Shown here piece by piece: positions 9,630 through 19,408 of a DNA stretch of 64,000 nt. The position numbers and the translations under genes are program-made. The first letter of the stretch is position 1; each line of letters opens with the position of its first letter. The notes beneath the pieces were generated by a model, which had not been told where the DNA came from, did not search any database, and worked only from the letters and a program-made list of their open reading frames with translations. The DNA is from Limnephilus marmoratus (lineage: Eukaryota; Arthropoda; Insecta; Trichoptera; Limnephilidae). The stretch is taken from contig OU862912.1 of NCBI GenBank assembly GCA_917880885.1, positions 51,447,117-51,511,116 on the forward strand. Direction: 5' to 3'.

Positions 9630-10420
9630 TTGTTTGGATAGATATTTATCTTTTTCATTTTGTTATTTGAAGTTTGGAAACTTTTTATGTTTGGAAATTT
9701 TTGATCTGTGAAAATTTTATTTTTCTGAAAAAAAAATCTTCAGAGGGAACTGGAAAATTGGCGGGAAATTATTATAAAGATATATTTTTGATATTTTGTG
9801 GTGTTTGGGAACTTTCCGTGTTCAAAAATTAAAAAATTTCATCTCAGAAATTTTATCGGAAAATGTGTAGGGATTTTTTTGTACAAACATTTCGACATTT
9901 ATCTTTTCGATAGAATGTGAAGTTTGGAAAATTTTCAGGTTAGGAAATCATTGATAAGTACTTGAAAATCATATTTTTCTTTAAAAAAATCCTCTGAGAA
10001 AAGTGGAAAATAGGTCCGTAGTTTTTTAAGCGACATATGTATTTTTTATATTACGTGAGGTTTCGGAATTTTTTTCGTTAGGAATTTTTTTAAATTATTT
10101 CTGAAATATGGAAAATTTCAGCTCGGAAAATTAGTTGGGGTACTTTTGTATGAACATTTACACATTTATCTGTTTGATTTTTGTTATTTGAAGTTTTGGA
10201 AACTTTTCATGTTGGGAAAATTTTTGATCCTGAAACATTTTATTTTTTAGATAAAAATTGTCCTGGAAATATCGGAAAATTTTGTCGGAAAAATTGATTT
10301 CAAATTTTTATTTTTTTGCGAAAAATTCTTTCGGGAAAATTGGAAAATCAAATTTTTTTAGCTTGGAAAATTAAAGGGAAATTTTTAAAAAGTCGGTAAA
10401 TTTTTATAAAAGTTTACATT
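9630..10420 (+). repeat. Diverged tandem repeat, period about 250-265 bp
   Basis: The phrase ATTTATCTTTT...TTGAAGTTTGGAAA(A/C) recurs at about 9646, 9898 and 10163, followed each time by GTTNGGAAAT(C/T)...TTGAT and a TTTTATTTTT-AAAA block. About three copies are present, strongly diverged and AT-rich, with no coding sense. Confidence 0.5.
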
Positions 10421-10609
10421 TATTTATTATTATTTTGTTTCTAATTAAGGCAGCCAGCGCAGATGTATCATAAGCTAAAACAATCGTGCTAAGATAAAAT
10501 GAATGAAATTTGCATAAAAATATTTTTGTGTGCAGATACGAGTATGTGCAGAGCCAAAGAGAACCAAATCAATTTGACCCCTTACATTTGACCTCTCCAA
10601 TTATTAGCA

Positions 10610-10840
10610 TATCGAAGGAAATAATAAGTAAGTGTCCCCGAGAGGCTATGCAGAGAGGATATACCGCATAATAACAAAAAAATTATTTTTTTTCAATGCA
10701 TCAATAATAAAACTACCTGTGTATATACTGTATACACACCGGCGTATAAGCACACACAAAGTCGATACTGAAATAAATTCATTTGATATCCCAACCAACC
10801 AAAAAAAAAAAAAATTTATAATAATTATAATTATGCAAAC
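10610..10840 (+). repeat. Dispersed repeat D, copy 1
   Basis: It shares TGCAGAGAGGATA(T/C)ACCG, ACAAAA, the ATTCRTTTGATATCC block and a TTATAATAATTATAATT-like segment, in order, with 36385-36640. The class is unknown. Confidence 0.45.
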
Positions 10841-11179
10841 TGTGGGGTTACTGGAAATGACACCACTCCAAATTACTTTTATTTATTTCCTTTCAAACTT
10901 ATCGACGAATAAACGATTAGATGACGATATAACAATAGCATAAATACTGTGGAAACATATTTTACATTTTAAAGCTTAATTCTTTTTTATGAGCGTTTTT
11001 ATTTCGAAAAGGGAAACTCAAAACATACATTTTAATCTCAGACTTAATTTGCAAGTTATTAAGCCCGACAATCCCCCGATCCGTGTCTAGAATAAAGTTG
11101 AGATTCTCCAATAAGTGTTAAGTTAAAAAGCGTTTAGTATTTTTATTTTAAATTACGCTCTTGTCAGCTTTCCGCTATC

Positions 11180-11480
11180 GCTAAGTAGTTCCAAACTCGC
11201 GTTTAGAATTTGAATTCCAAATCTGAAAGTTCTCGCGCTCATTCATTCGGCAAATCACTCAGCGCTCGGCGGCAGAGAGAAATGCCGCGAGACTCGAGAG
11301 GGATTGCCTCACATAAAGAGTGTCAACGTAGGGTTACCAGTTCATTGTCACCTTTTAGAATATTAAAGGCCTGATAACTCCGATATGACCTTTCGCCTTT
11401 CCCGTAAACGACGCGTGAAACTGAAAGAGAGGTTATAAAAAGCTCTCAGCGGCAGTAACATAAGCGACGTGAGCTGTACA
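11180..11480 (+). promoter_or_regulatory. Candidate RNA polymerase II core promoter
   Basis: TATAAAA at 11434-11440 follows a CpG-richer region with several GAGAG/CTCTC-type motifs (GGCAGAGAGAAATG, CGAGACTCGAGAGGG, CTGAAAGAGAGG). A CAGT-type initiator context lies about 20-30 bp downstream of the TATA box. No downstream ORF or clear exon was found. It could be a host promoter with a non-coding first exon or a remnant of an LTR. Confidence 0.35.
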
Positions 11481-11973
11481 TTCTACTAAGGAATTCTTTT
11501 ATGTCGAACGTGTAGTTTTATTAAAATTTTGGATTGTGAAATAAATCGTAAATCACATACGTTTTCACCGAAAGTGCGTTAGTAAAAACAGTGAGAAAAT
11601 ACTCTTGGAATCACGGTGGAGATTGTTCTTAAAGCACATTTATTTCAGAGATTTTAAAATAATGCTTTCCGTATATATGAATACGTGAATATTTATAACC
11701 TCTTCTGAAGTAGGTTTATAGTAGGTTCGGAGAATCAAATGTTGATTCCTTACAAAATAATTAAATAACATAAAAGGGTCAGAATTTGACAGATCATTTA
11801 CTGATGCTAACTAATTGTTGGTACCTACTGCCCGTTTTCATCCAGTTTTTTCAAACATTTTTTTTCCGAAATATATATTTTTCTTATAGAATACTTAAAA
11901 ACATGGAATTGTTTTACGTTATAATAGATATTTTATAGATCTCTTTGAGGGCAAGATATTGCGAGCTGAAAAT
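11481..11973. other. AT-rich stretch, possible 5' leader, no ORF
   Basis: Downstream of the candidate TATA box there is no coding frame of note and no repeat landmark. Confidence 0.4.
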
Positions 11974-12309
11974 AGTTTGGGAGGTGGGAATGGGTACCGC
12001 CGCCCCGGGAACCTTTATTGGATAACAAACACCTCTGCCACAGGTCACCCCAAGTGGTTCGCTACGTTTGGTGATTAAGAAGGGGTGCCCGGGTTCATGG
12101 GGTGAGGTTTGTCTAGGTCTTGGAGGCGGATGACCAGGACGCACTGAACCGATTCCTACCCACCCCTTAAACCCTTTTCCTTACGAGAACTCTCCTCTCC
12201 TTCCTTTCCTTAAAAAAAACCGTCCACACAGCATCCCCTAAGATGACATAGGCCCTGAGGGAAATTATTTTCCGCAGGGCCTCCTGTGTGGAGCTCTTGT
12301 AAAAAAAAG
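11974..12309 (+). mobile_element. Family A repeat, copy 2
   Basis: It starts at GTTTGGGAGGTGGGAATGGG, includes CACCTCTGCCACAGGTCACC and GGTTTGTCTAGGTCTTGGAGG, lacks the GATCGAGAGAGACTGG middle (internal deletion) and ends with GATGACATAGGCCCTGAGGG...CTCCTGTGTGGAGCTCTTGTAAAAAAA. It preserves both termini of the family. Confidence 0.75.
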
Positions 12310-12597
12310 TTGGGTTGATAATTAAAAAAAAGTCAGGATTACGGGAAAGGTGCTAAAGTGCGCCATTTATCGGGTTTGGTTTATAATTTTTAATTAAAAT
12401 TAATCGATGAAATAATGATAATAAGAGAAAAAAAATATTTTTCAATGTGTTTTTACAGATTTACTGCTCAGCTTTATATGGTAAGCAGGATTTTATCGGA
12501 TTGGAGCTTGTTTCCCTTAGTGTCTATAGAATCGTAAATTTTTTTTTTAGTGGATTTTTTTTTTAAATTAAGGATAAATATTTTTTCCAAAGTTCCA

Positions 12598-13166
12598 CCT
12601 CCTCTTTGTGTAGAGTGAAAGGAAAGGAAGGAGAAGAAGTTCTGGGAAGGAAAATATGTGAGGCGTGGGTAAGAATCTAGTTGTCAGTTTGTCCAGGAAT
12701 GACGGACATATGAATCCATCCTTCCAATGCGTTGCAAGACGATTTTTCTCCCTGAACCGAAGTCTCTCTCGATCCGAAGCTTCTCGCAGCTGGTGGGCAA
12801 ACGCCGCGTCATTAAGAATTCGAGCACCAATATTACTATCAAGGAGGATACGGTGTTTCTACTTATGTCAACAGAATAGCACTAAATCCCAAACATGGGA
12901 ACACTTCAGCACAGGTTCGCCCAGTGAGGTGTTCACTAAATGCTATTACTAATCTATTAACATACAATTACGGATCATTAACATTTTTTTTCTTCTTATT
13001 ACTAAACTTATTATCTATGTAAAACATTGTAATAATTTTTAAAGTGTATATTCAAGAATAAGAATAAAAGTCACCAAAAGTAGCGAACCACTAGGGGTGT
13101 TCTGTGACAGAAGTGTTATCCAATGTCTTGTTTCCCGGGAGGCGGTACGTACTCCCGCCTCCCTAA
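12598..13166 (-). mobile_element. Family A repeat, copy 3 (interrupted)
   Basis: The 3' part is at 12598-12826 (GAGGCGTGGGTAAGAATCTA, TCTCTCTCGATCCG in plus-strand view) and the 5' part at 13074-13166 (GTAGCGAACCACTAGGGGTG, GAGGCGGTACGTACTCCCGCC). The gap 12827-13073 holds an unrelated ~250-bp plus-strand insert ending in an AATAAGAATAAAAG tail, probably another non-LTR 3' end. Confidence 0.6.
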
Positions 13167-13559
13167 TTGGGTATGCGCTCTTCTATGGAACATCTAATTA
13201 GAGCACAACTAACATTCCGCCAGAACCCACTCCGTTTAGCATTTTATCTCGGCATTCGTGTGAACATCTGTCAGCCCTGCGTAATGCTTTCACTTAGCGT
13301 GAAGCACAAGAGGAATTCACTAATCCGGCAATCCTATAAGCTGCGCGAGTCCTTCAAATAATCTTCAGGCAAACTAAAGGCAAAAAATTCTATAAATGCA
13401 CAATATTACCACTTCCTTTGTGAATTGATGTAACCCAGCCCACAAAATAATTTGGCTTAATCTAACCTAACCGAACCTAATCTAAATCTAACCTTTGCAT
13501 GTAATTTAAAAAAAAAACCGAGTGCAGTTTTACATGCGGTAAAAGCAAAACTTTACCAA
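13167..13559. other. No recognised gene; CCTAA-rich patch
   Basis: A short ORF at 13167-13361 has no recognisable domain. Positions 13458-13495 carry degenerate CTAACC/CCTAA repeats, as do short runs near 17010 and 54815. Confidence 0.4.
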
Positions 13560-13760
13560 AACAATCTCAACCAATACTTGAAAAGTGAGGTCATAATCAA
13601 AGCGACCAATGAGCGCAGACCTATCGTAATTTCTGTTTCATATCTCAACCAATAGGAGCCTTTAAAAGTGACATCATAATCAAAACGGCCGTTGAGCGAC
13701 GCAGTTGATGCGTCGCAGGTGCAGTAATAGTCATTTCCGTTTCATCTGCAATCCAAATCA
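13560..13760. promoter_or_regulatory. Duplicated CCAAT-rich segment with hairpin
   Basis: Two imperfect ~90-bp copies (from 13563 and from 13642) each contain CTCAACCAAT, TCATAATCAAA and TTTC(T/C)GTTTCAT; CCAAT boxes occur near 13570, 13606 and 13649. A perfect 8-bp hairpin GCGACGCA/TGCGTCGC lies at 13696-13716. It is promoter-like, with no adjacent gene seen. Confidence 0.3.
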
Positions 13761-14057
13761 CGGCGGGGCAATAGAAGTTTCACTTCAAAACAATTTTATT
13801 GAAATATACATAAAAGTTACATCTACGCACAAATATTTTACAAAATATTTTATTTAAGTTCATCACTGGTGATGAAAACCTTATCAGAAAAGAGGAGCTC
13901 TTGTGCCTGATAAGGGAACCACGATTCTTACTTAGGTTGAATGTTATAATATGTTTTGTTTAAAAAATTTACTTTTTAACCTTTAAAAATAAATTAGCAC
14001 TTTCAAATTGCCTTTCTTGAATGGAAACCAATGTCGCCACAGATTTTATACATTTAG

Positions 14058-14505
14058 ACGTTTTTTAACATTAGCTCCACACCGGGGGCCCTGAGGAAAT
14101 AATTCCCCTCAGGGTCTATATCATCTTTGGGGATGCTATGTCGAGGGATATTTTGACGAAAGGAAGTAGATGAAGTTCTGGGAAGGAAAAAGGTATGAGG
14201 GGTGGGTAAGAATCTGGGGGTCAGTATCTTCTGTAGTGATGGACGTATGAAGGCGATGCTCCAAGAGATTCCTGCTGGAGAGGTCAAAAGGTCTTTCTCA
14301 ACCAGTCTTCCTCGATTTGGCAAGCCACGCAGCTGTCGGGAAGATGCATCTACCACTAAGATCCGGACTAACCTCACCCCATGAACGAGGGCACTCCTGC
14401 TAAATCACCCAACGCAGCAAACCACTTAGGATAAATTATGGTAGAGGTGTTGGTTATCCTATAAATGGTTCCTGGGGCGGCAGAAAACGCACTCTTCTCC
14501 TAAAT
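14058..14505 (-). mobile_element. Family A repeat, copy 4 (nearly full length)
   Basis: In minus-strand sense it runs from the 5' box near 14505 through GGATAACCAACACCTC, GGTTAGTCCGGATC and the LINE-like tail ending ATGTTAAAAAA at 14058. An open frame across it (14054-14377) reflects the LINE-derived 3' half rather than a functional gene. Confidence 0.7.
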
Positions 14506-14956
14506 TGAATGTATTGCATCTACGTACATAATCACACACTTCACCACAATCTTCAATTACACATTTGCCTTGACGGTGGATACACCCCCTGGGTAGCCAA
14601 GAACAAAGGCGCAAAAATTTGGCTTCCCGAATTTTGCTTAAATATCCGTATAAATATGAAAATGAACTGATATTGTTATTTTTACATAAACGTTAATAGA
14701 CATCCTACGTGAAAAATCATATTTGAAATGTGATTGATTAAAAAATAAATACCTTTATATGCATTTGAAAAAGGAACAAAAATGCTAAAACTGACGACTT
14801 TTCGGTTTTGACAGCGGTCTGAAGTCACAGATAAATTAATTACAAAAATTCTAGAGTTGCCACATGAATGAAATCTTTTACCCTACCTATGGAGATATTG
14901 GTGTAAACGATTTTGATCTTCTTTTTATACAGTTTCTTTATACATAAGGGTCAAAA

Positions 14957-14960
14957 TCGC

Positions 14961-14987
<27 letters not shown>
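14957..14987. repeat. (AT)n microsatellite
   Basis: About 14 AT dinucleotides in a row with a short TATAAATATA continuation. Confidence 0.85.
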
Positions 14988-14991
<4 letters not shown>

Positions 14992-15029
14992 TATATTTTT
15001 TTAATTTCATAGGGTCACCGGTGTCCCCA

Positions 15030-15150
15030 TGGCCTCCCACGGATTCTACCTGAAACGGTGGCTAAAAAAGGAGGTAGCGCAACACGGTATAAATACCCCA
15101 AAAATAAATCATGATAATATTGATAATACTTTTACCGTGGAATTTCAACT
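15030..15150 (+). mobile_element. Penelope-type element tail, degenerate copy
   Basis: It contains GAAACGGTGGCTAAAAAAGG, AGGTAGCGCAACACGGTATA and ACCCCAAAAATAAAT. These match, in order, the tail at 15260-15377 and the minus-strand copy at 37290-37400. Confidence 0.5.
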
Positions 15151-15159
15151 CTAGTATGG

Positions 15160-15377
15160 AATTTTCGTTATTTTTTTTTGGGGTGTTATGCCGGCCATCA
15201 TCAGGGCAGATCCGGCAGATCCGGTAGATGTCATGCCACATCTACTGCATCTGCCGGATCTGCCCTGATGATGGACACTGCAACGCTGTCCGAAACGTTG
15301 GCTAAAGAAGAAGGTAGTGCAACACGGCATGACACCCCAAAAACAAATAACGAAAATACTTTTGGCCGTGAAAATCT
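15160..15377 (+). mobile_element. Penelope-type tail with inverted duplication
   Basis: The right part (15250-15377) reads CTGATGATGGACA, GTCCGAAACGTTGGCTAAAG, GCAACACGGCATGACACCCC, AAAACAAATAACGAAAATA. The left part (15160-15230) is an inverted copy of pieces of it, forming an 80-nt hairpin at 15195-15274 plus outer arms. Such GAAACGTTG...ACACCCCAAA tails are commonly found with Penelope-like elements; no reverse transcriptase or GIY-YIG ORF is present here. Confidence 0.5.
15195..15300 (+). ncRNA. Hammerhead-ribozyme-like motif with long stem
   Basis: CTGATGA (15265-15271) and GAAAC (15292-15296) bracket a stem GGACA/TGTCC (15273-15277 with 15287-15291). Before CTGATGA lies GGATCTGCC, which pairs with GGCAGATCC in the left arm (total stem 25 bp at 15195-15219/15250-15274, extended by GTAGATG/CATCTAC). 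The core matches the hammerhead layout CUGAUGA - stem II - GAAA. An extra U follows the CUGAUGA box, and a correctly placed cleavage site on the left arm is not seen, so activity is doubtful or would require a dimer. Hammerhead motifs are established in Penelope-like elements. Confidence 0.4.
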
Positions 15378-15759
15378 TAAAACGTATCTAGTATGGAATT
15401 ACTTAAAATTAAAAATCAAAAATCTTCACTGGCTCAAGTGCCCCGAGAGAATCCAGTTTAAGCTCTGCTGGATGGTATTCAAGTCTCTTAACGGAATGGC
15501 TCCGACTTACTTATCGGAAATGTGTATTCCAGAAAATTCCAATTCTCGACAATCAACCCTCAGGTCAGCAGCAACATCAGCGATTGGAAGGTTGAAGGAA
15601 CCAAAGCGCACACCAGATACTAAATTCGGTGAGCGTGCTTTCGGAGTGTCGGGACCTAAAGCCTGGAATGGACTGCCACACGAGTTAAGAATGATCACAG
15701 ATTCAGCGCAATTTAGAGCTAAACTTAAAACTCATCTTTTCAGACAGTCGTATCCATAA
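15378..15759 (+). pseudogene. LINE ORF2 C-terminal fragment
   Basis: The frame encodes LHWLKCPERIQFKLCWMVFK, LNGMAPTYLSEMC, FGERAFGVSGPKAWNGLPHEL and AQFRAKLKTHLF and then stops at 15757-15759. This is the standard C-terminal signature of L2/Rex/CR1-type ORF2 proteins (LHWLPV..RI.YKL; FG.RAFSV..P..WN.LP). The continuous frame upstream to 15178 belongs to the Penelope tail and is a chance fusion. Reverse transcriptase and endonuclease are absent. Confidence 0.75.
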
Positions 15760-16196
15760 GTTAAAAAAAAAAAAAAAAAACTTTCACCTTCGCCTTCACG
15801 GCTCGCAACATTGTAAATAACTAGGTGTGTAAAAGCAAATTCTTAAAATTCTCCAGACTTTAAAAAAATAAAAAAATATTAACTCAACTTTGGCATTAAT
15901 CTTCTGTTAAATATAAATATAAATATAAATGTAAAACTCATGCAATGTCCAGTGTTTTGAATATAATGTCCTCCACGTGCAAAGTCGTATCTTCCCCATA
16001 GCATAAGCATAAACTTTCTAATAAAGTGTGTTTTGTCGGAAGTGTTCTGCAGGTAAGTATGATTCTGTAACTATTTGAAAATAATAAAATTAGATAGAGC
16101 CTAGGATTCATAATAAATTGTAAAGCGCCCTTGAGGTGATTTTTCACAAAAACGGCGCTATACAAATTATCCAATTATTATTATTATTATTATTTA
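15378..16196 (+). mobile_element. L2/Rex-like LINE, 5'-truncated 3' end
   Basis: It contains an ORF2 C-terminal fragment (to 15759), an A-run at 15765-15780, about 390 bp of 3' UTR and a terminal TTGTAAAGCGC...GGCGCTATACAAAT(TA) block with a (TTA)n tail at 16172-16192. This terminal block is typical of L2/CR1-type LINEs. The truncation joint abuts the Penelope-type tail. Confidence 0.7.
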
Positions 16197-16628
16197 AAAA
16201 AGCTAAATTCATCAGGCAATTAAAAAAGTTTTTCATCCAATTTCCTATTCTACCCTTCTCTCCTATACATGAGAGAAATACGTGTTTAAATAAATAATAT
16301 TTCTTCCATTGAATCTTTCTTATGTAAAACCATTATTTTATACAACCTCACGGGTCGGGGCTGTATCCAGCAAGAAAAATCATACATACATGAGGCAATA
16401 AATCTCTCAAATAACTACACGAGAAACTACTTACGCTTTTCAATTCTATGGAAATGAGAGACTTCCCTTTCGCCCTCCCCTTAACCTGCGACCCCGCACA
16501 TACTGAAAATCTACACCCCTTTCAAAAGAGATTGGATCACAGTTACGAAAAGAGGAGACCATTTTTTTAAACAAATTACAGAGTAAAGATTGAATAAAGA
16601 ACATACGAGTACGTAAATCGACTCCAGG
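16197..16628. other. No gene seen
   Basis: This is AT-rich sequence without ORFs or repeat landmarks. Confidence 0.5.
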
Positions 16629-16795
16629 TACTAATATCTACAGCCTGTATGTCGGACGAATATCTACAGCCCATATATTGGACTAATATCTATGAACTTC
16701 AGAGTGACGACTAATATCTACGGTCGGACGAATATCTATGACGGTCCCAGTGGTGACTAATATCTATTGAGCGTAGGTTGGACTAATATCTACAG
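16629..16795 (+). repeat. Left subterminal array, 7 copies of GAC(T/G)AATATCTA
   Basis: Motif starts are near 16629, 16655, 16681, 16707, 16727, 16754 and 16780, so spacing is mostly 26 bp. Only the motif is conserved, not the intervening sequence. Confidence 0.75.
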
Positions 16796-17160
16796 AGGAC
16801 AGCTGAGCAAGAGATTGTACGGAAAAGCATAAATTATTTCAATTACGTAATTACTAATTACGTAAAGGCTTAAACGTTTAAAGCACGTAGGTACATGAAG
16901 TTTTTGCATAATATTACGTATTTTGCTGTTTACGAGGACAATAATTTATTCAACAAACTTGGAGGTCATAATACAAAAATATATAATTATTTCGAAATTC
17001 ACGGCACCATAACCTAACCTAACTGACATAGAAATGGTCATGGTAACAGACTAAATAATTTAGAGGCACTCGAAATAAAGAAAGCTGTTAAAACAAAAAC
17101 CCAAATCCTTAATAATCAGCTAAATGTGTCCAATGGTCCGATATTAGGGATTTTACATAC

Positions 17161-18383
17161 TGTACTAGACGTTTGTACATAAACTAAATATAATAGGGAG
17201 CTGGCCACAATGACACGCCAATGGAGTTTCGTACGCCAGTGGATTTTGGAACGCCACTGGTCTTTTAAATGAATTTACTACTTTGACAAAAAATGCTTCT
17301 AGGTATAATGGCAAAACTGATTTGAGTACTGGATTAAAATAAATATTTTTCACTTTGGAGACTGTGGGAGACTGGGGTTTTTAGGTTACTGGGATACTGG
17401 GAGAGGTAAACTGAATCTAAGACTGATTAAAACACTTGAAAAGAGGTTTGAACTTGGAGACTGTTGGTATCTTGAGTTGGTATCTTTCTTCTTGGCTGAT
17501 AGTTTTGAACTGACTTCCTACCGGTTTGACTTCTATTTTTATAGGGCAAACTCAGGTCGGACTTTTGGGGGAGAGAACCTCCATAATTTTTCTAAGGTAC
17601 TTGTTTTAGGTAATTTCCCTGGTCGCTACGATTGGAAGTCAGCTGTGTCAAAATTATGTGTGATAGTTTTTGCCATGATCTTACCAACTTAGGATACCAA
17701 AGCCTCACATCATTTTTATTGTGTTTACAAGAAAAGGTACAAGTATACATATGTGATATAAGGTACAATTTTAAACAGTAAATATTTTTCTTAAAGTGCA
17801 ACAATCACTGATAGACGTCAGTTTTTGGGTTGTTTTTGTAGCATACACTCATTTTTAGGTGATGATGTTTATTTCTTGATCCAAATTATTCCCAATTTCT
17901 CGAAATTGAGCTCCAAATTTTTCGGAACATGAATTCGCTGTCGTAAATATTTACGATTCAGATTTTTCCTTTGTTCAGAATTGACCAATAGTGGCTCGGC
18001 TGGTCGCATGGTGGGGGTGACGTAAATAGACAGCCAATTCCTTGGCGTTGATCATTGCTGTCTAGACTCCATTGTGGAAGTATTAGGTGGTTATTTAGAT
18101 GTGTTTTCCAGTCCAATGAGGCTGCCGCACGTATTCATTATCAATTTCATTAATGTTTTTAATTGATTAGTTAGTTAAAGGACATAATTGCGTTGTAGAC
18201 AAATCATTTGGAAGGGGCACCACATGCACATTATTCTGCTAGCCAATAGCAGCACTCAGATTGTCGTGCTCGCGGCACGGTACTCTGTGACAGAGTAAAT
18301 TCCAATCTTGAATTTCCAGGGTTGTCATATGCTTTCGCGCACTCGTTCAATGCACACGTATTCCTATGACACGTTCGATATAC
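17161..18383 (-). repeat. 3' LTR of gag-only element
   Basis: This is a near-identical direct repeat of 31969-33190 (few differences, for example near 17430 and 17580). In sense it ends ...TCTAGTACA at 17161. A GA-rich AGTGCACTGAGGGGA-type polypurine stretch precedes its 5' edge just above 18383. Position 18192 is G here and A in the other LTR. Confidence 0.85.
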
Positions 18384-18654
18384 TCCCCTCAGTGCAGTCT
18401 CGACTGTGCTCAGCTACTTCATAGGACGTGTCCTTTTCCAATGTCTGAGTACTGAATTGGGTACCTTCGCAGGGGTCGTAATTTTGTCAGGTGTTGGTGG
18501 AGCTGGTAGGATGGTGGCGATTTTGACTGCCGGTCGTATGTATATCCCAATGCTGGTTTGAAAATCCGGGCAGTTCAGACTTGGCCATCAGCTGCTGGTG
18601 AGTTTGTCCGATGAGAGCGACGGGCTCCCCCCGTCTGAGGAGATATTGGAGAGT
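18384..18654 (-). other. Internal segment next to the 3' LTR
   Basis: Non-repetitive internal sequence of the gag-only element, duplicated at 26882-27152. A minus-strand ORF (18575-18772) overlaps it without a recognisable domain. Confidence 0.5.
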
Positions 18655-19080
18655 TCCATTGTTTTGACAGTGGTGCAGGGCTTGCTTGCCTTTGCTGCGC
18701 CGATGAGAGGCACCACTTTTCTGTCAGTAGCATTGCTTGCTTGCTCGCCTTGACTGTGGTGATTAGGAACACCTCTGTTCTAGCAGGGCACTGCTAGGGC
18801 AGGCCTGACTCGCCTTGGCTGCACTGATGAGGAGCATCTCTGTTCTGGCAGGGGCACTGCTGGGGCAGAGCTGGCTCGCTTGGCTGCGCTGATGAGGAGC
18901 ACCGCTGTTCTGGCAGGGGCACTAATGTGGCAGAGCTGCTGGCCTTGGCTGCACCGATGAGGAGCACCACTTTTTGGCAGTGGCATTGCTGTGGGAGCTG
19001 GCTCGCCTTGGCTGTACCGTTGAGGGTCACCACAGTTATCGTATCGGCACTGCTGAGACAGGGCTTGCAAGGTCGGGCTG
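18655..19080 (-). repeat. Degenerate ~65-bp repeat units at array edge
   Basis: About seven diverged units sharing CTGCACCGATGAGGAGCACC and GGCAGTGGCA-type cores. They are the diverged flank of the main array at 19409-21190. Confidence 0.65.
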
Positions 19081-19114
19081 GAATGAGAATACGGAATTAG
19101 ATTTAAATTTAGGG

Positions 19115-19350
19115 TTGCTGGCCTGCGGTTGAGTTGCGTATCTCGTCGCAAACTCGTTGGGAGGCGGGCCAGCTGGTGTCAGGAGATGAGTTGCGTATCT
19201 CGTCGCAACTCGTTGCGAGGCGGGCCAGCTGGTGTCTGTTATTGAGTTGCGTATCTCGTCGTAAACTCGTCAGGCGGTCCAGCTGGTGCCAGTGGTTGAG
19301 TTGCGTATCTCGTCGCAACTCGTTGGGAGGGGGGCCACCTGGCGCCGGCA
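19115..19350 (-). repeat. Four FATRYAT-coding repeat units
   Basis: The plus strand has four copies of GAGTTGCGTATCTCGTCGCAA. The minus strand reads NEFATRYATQ preceded by a Pro/Gly-rich spacer, the same unit that is tandemly repeated in the gag N-terminal region at 31189-31430 and seen once at 21215-21270. Confidence 0.7.
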
Positions 19351-19408
19351 CTTTAGTTAGAGCATTGCTAGTGTACTGCTGGAGCAGGGCTGACTCGCCT
19401 TGGCTGCA

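Noticed and set aside
15178..15377. N-terminal extension of the LINE ORF as a novel fusion protein
   Set aside because: This part is the Penelope-type tail with a hairpin; the open frame into the LINE is coincidental.
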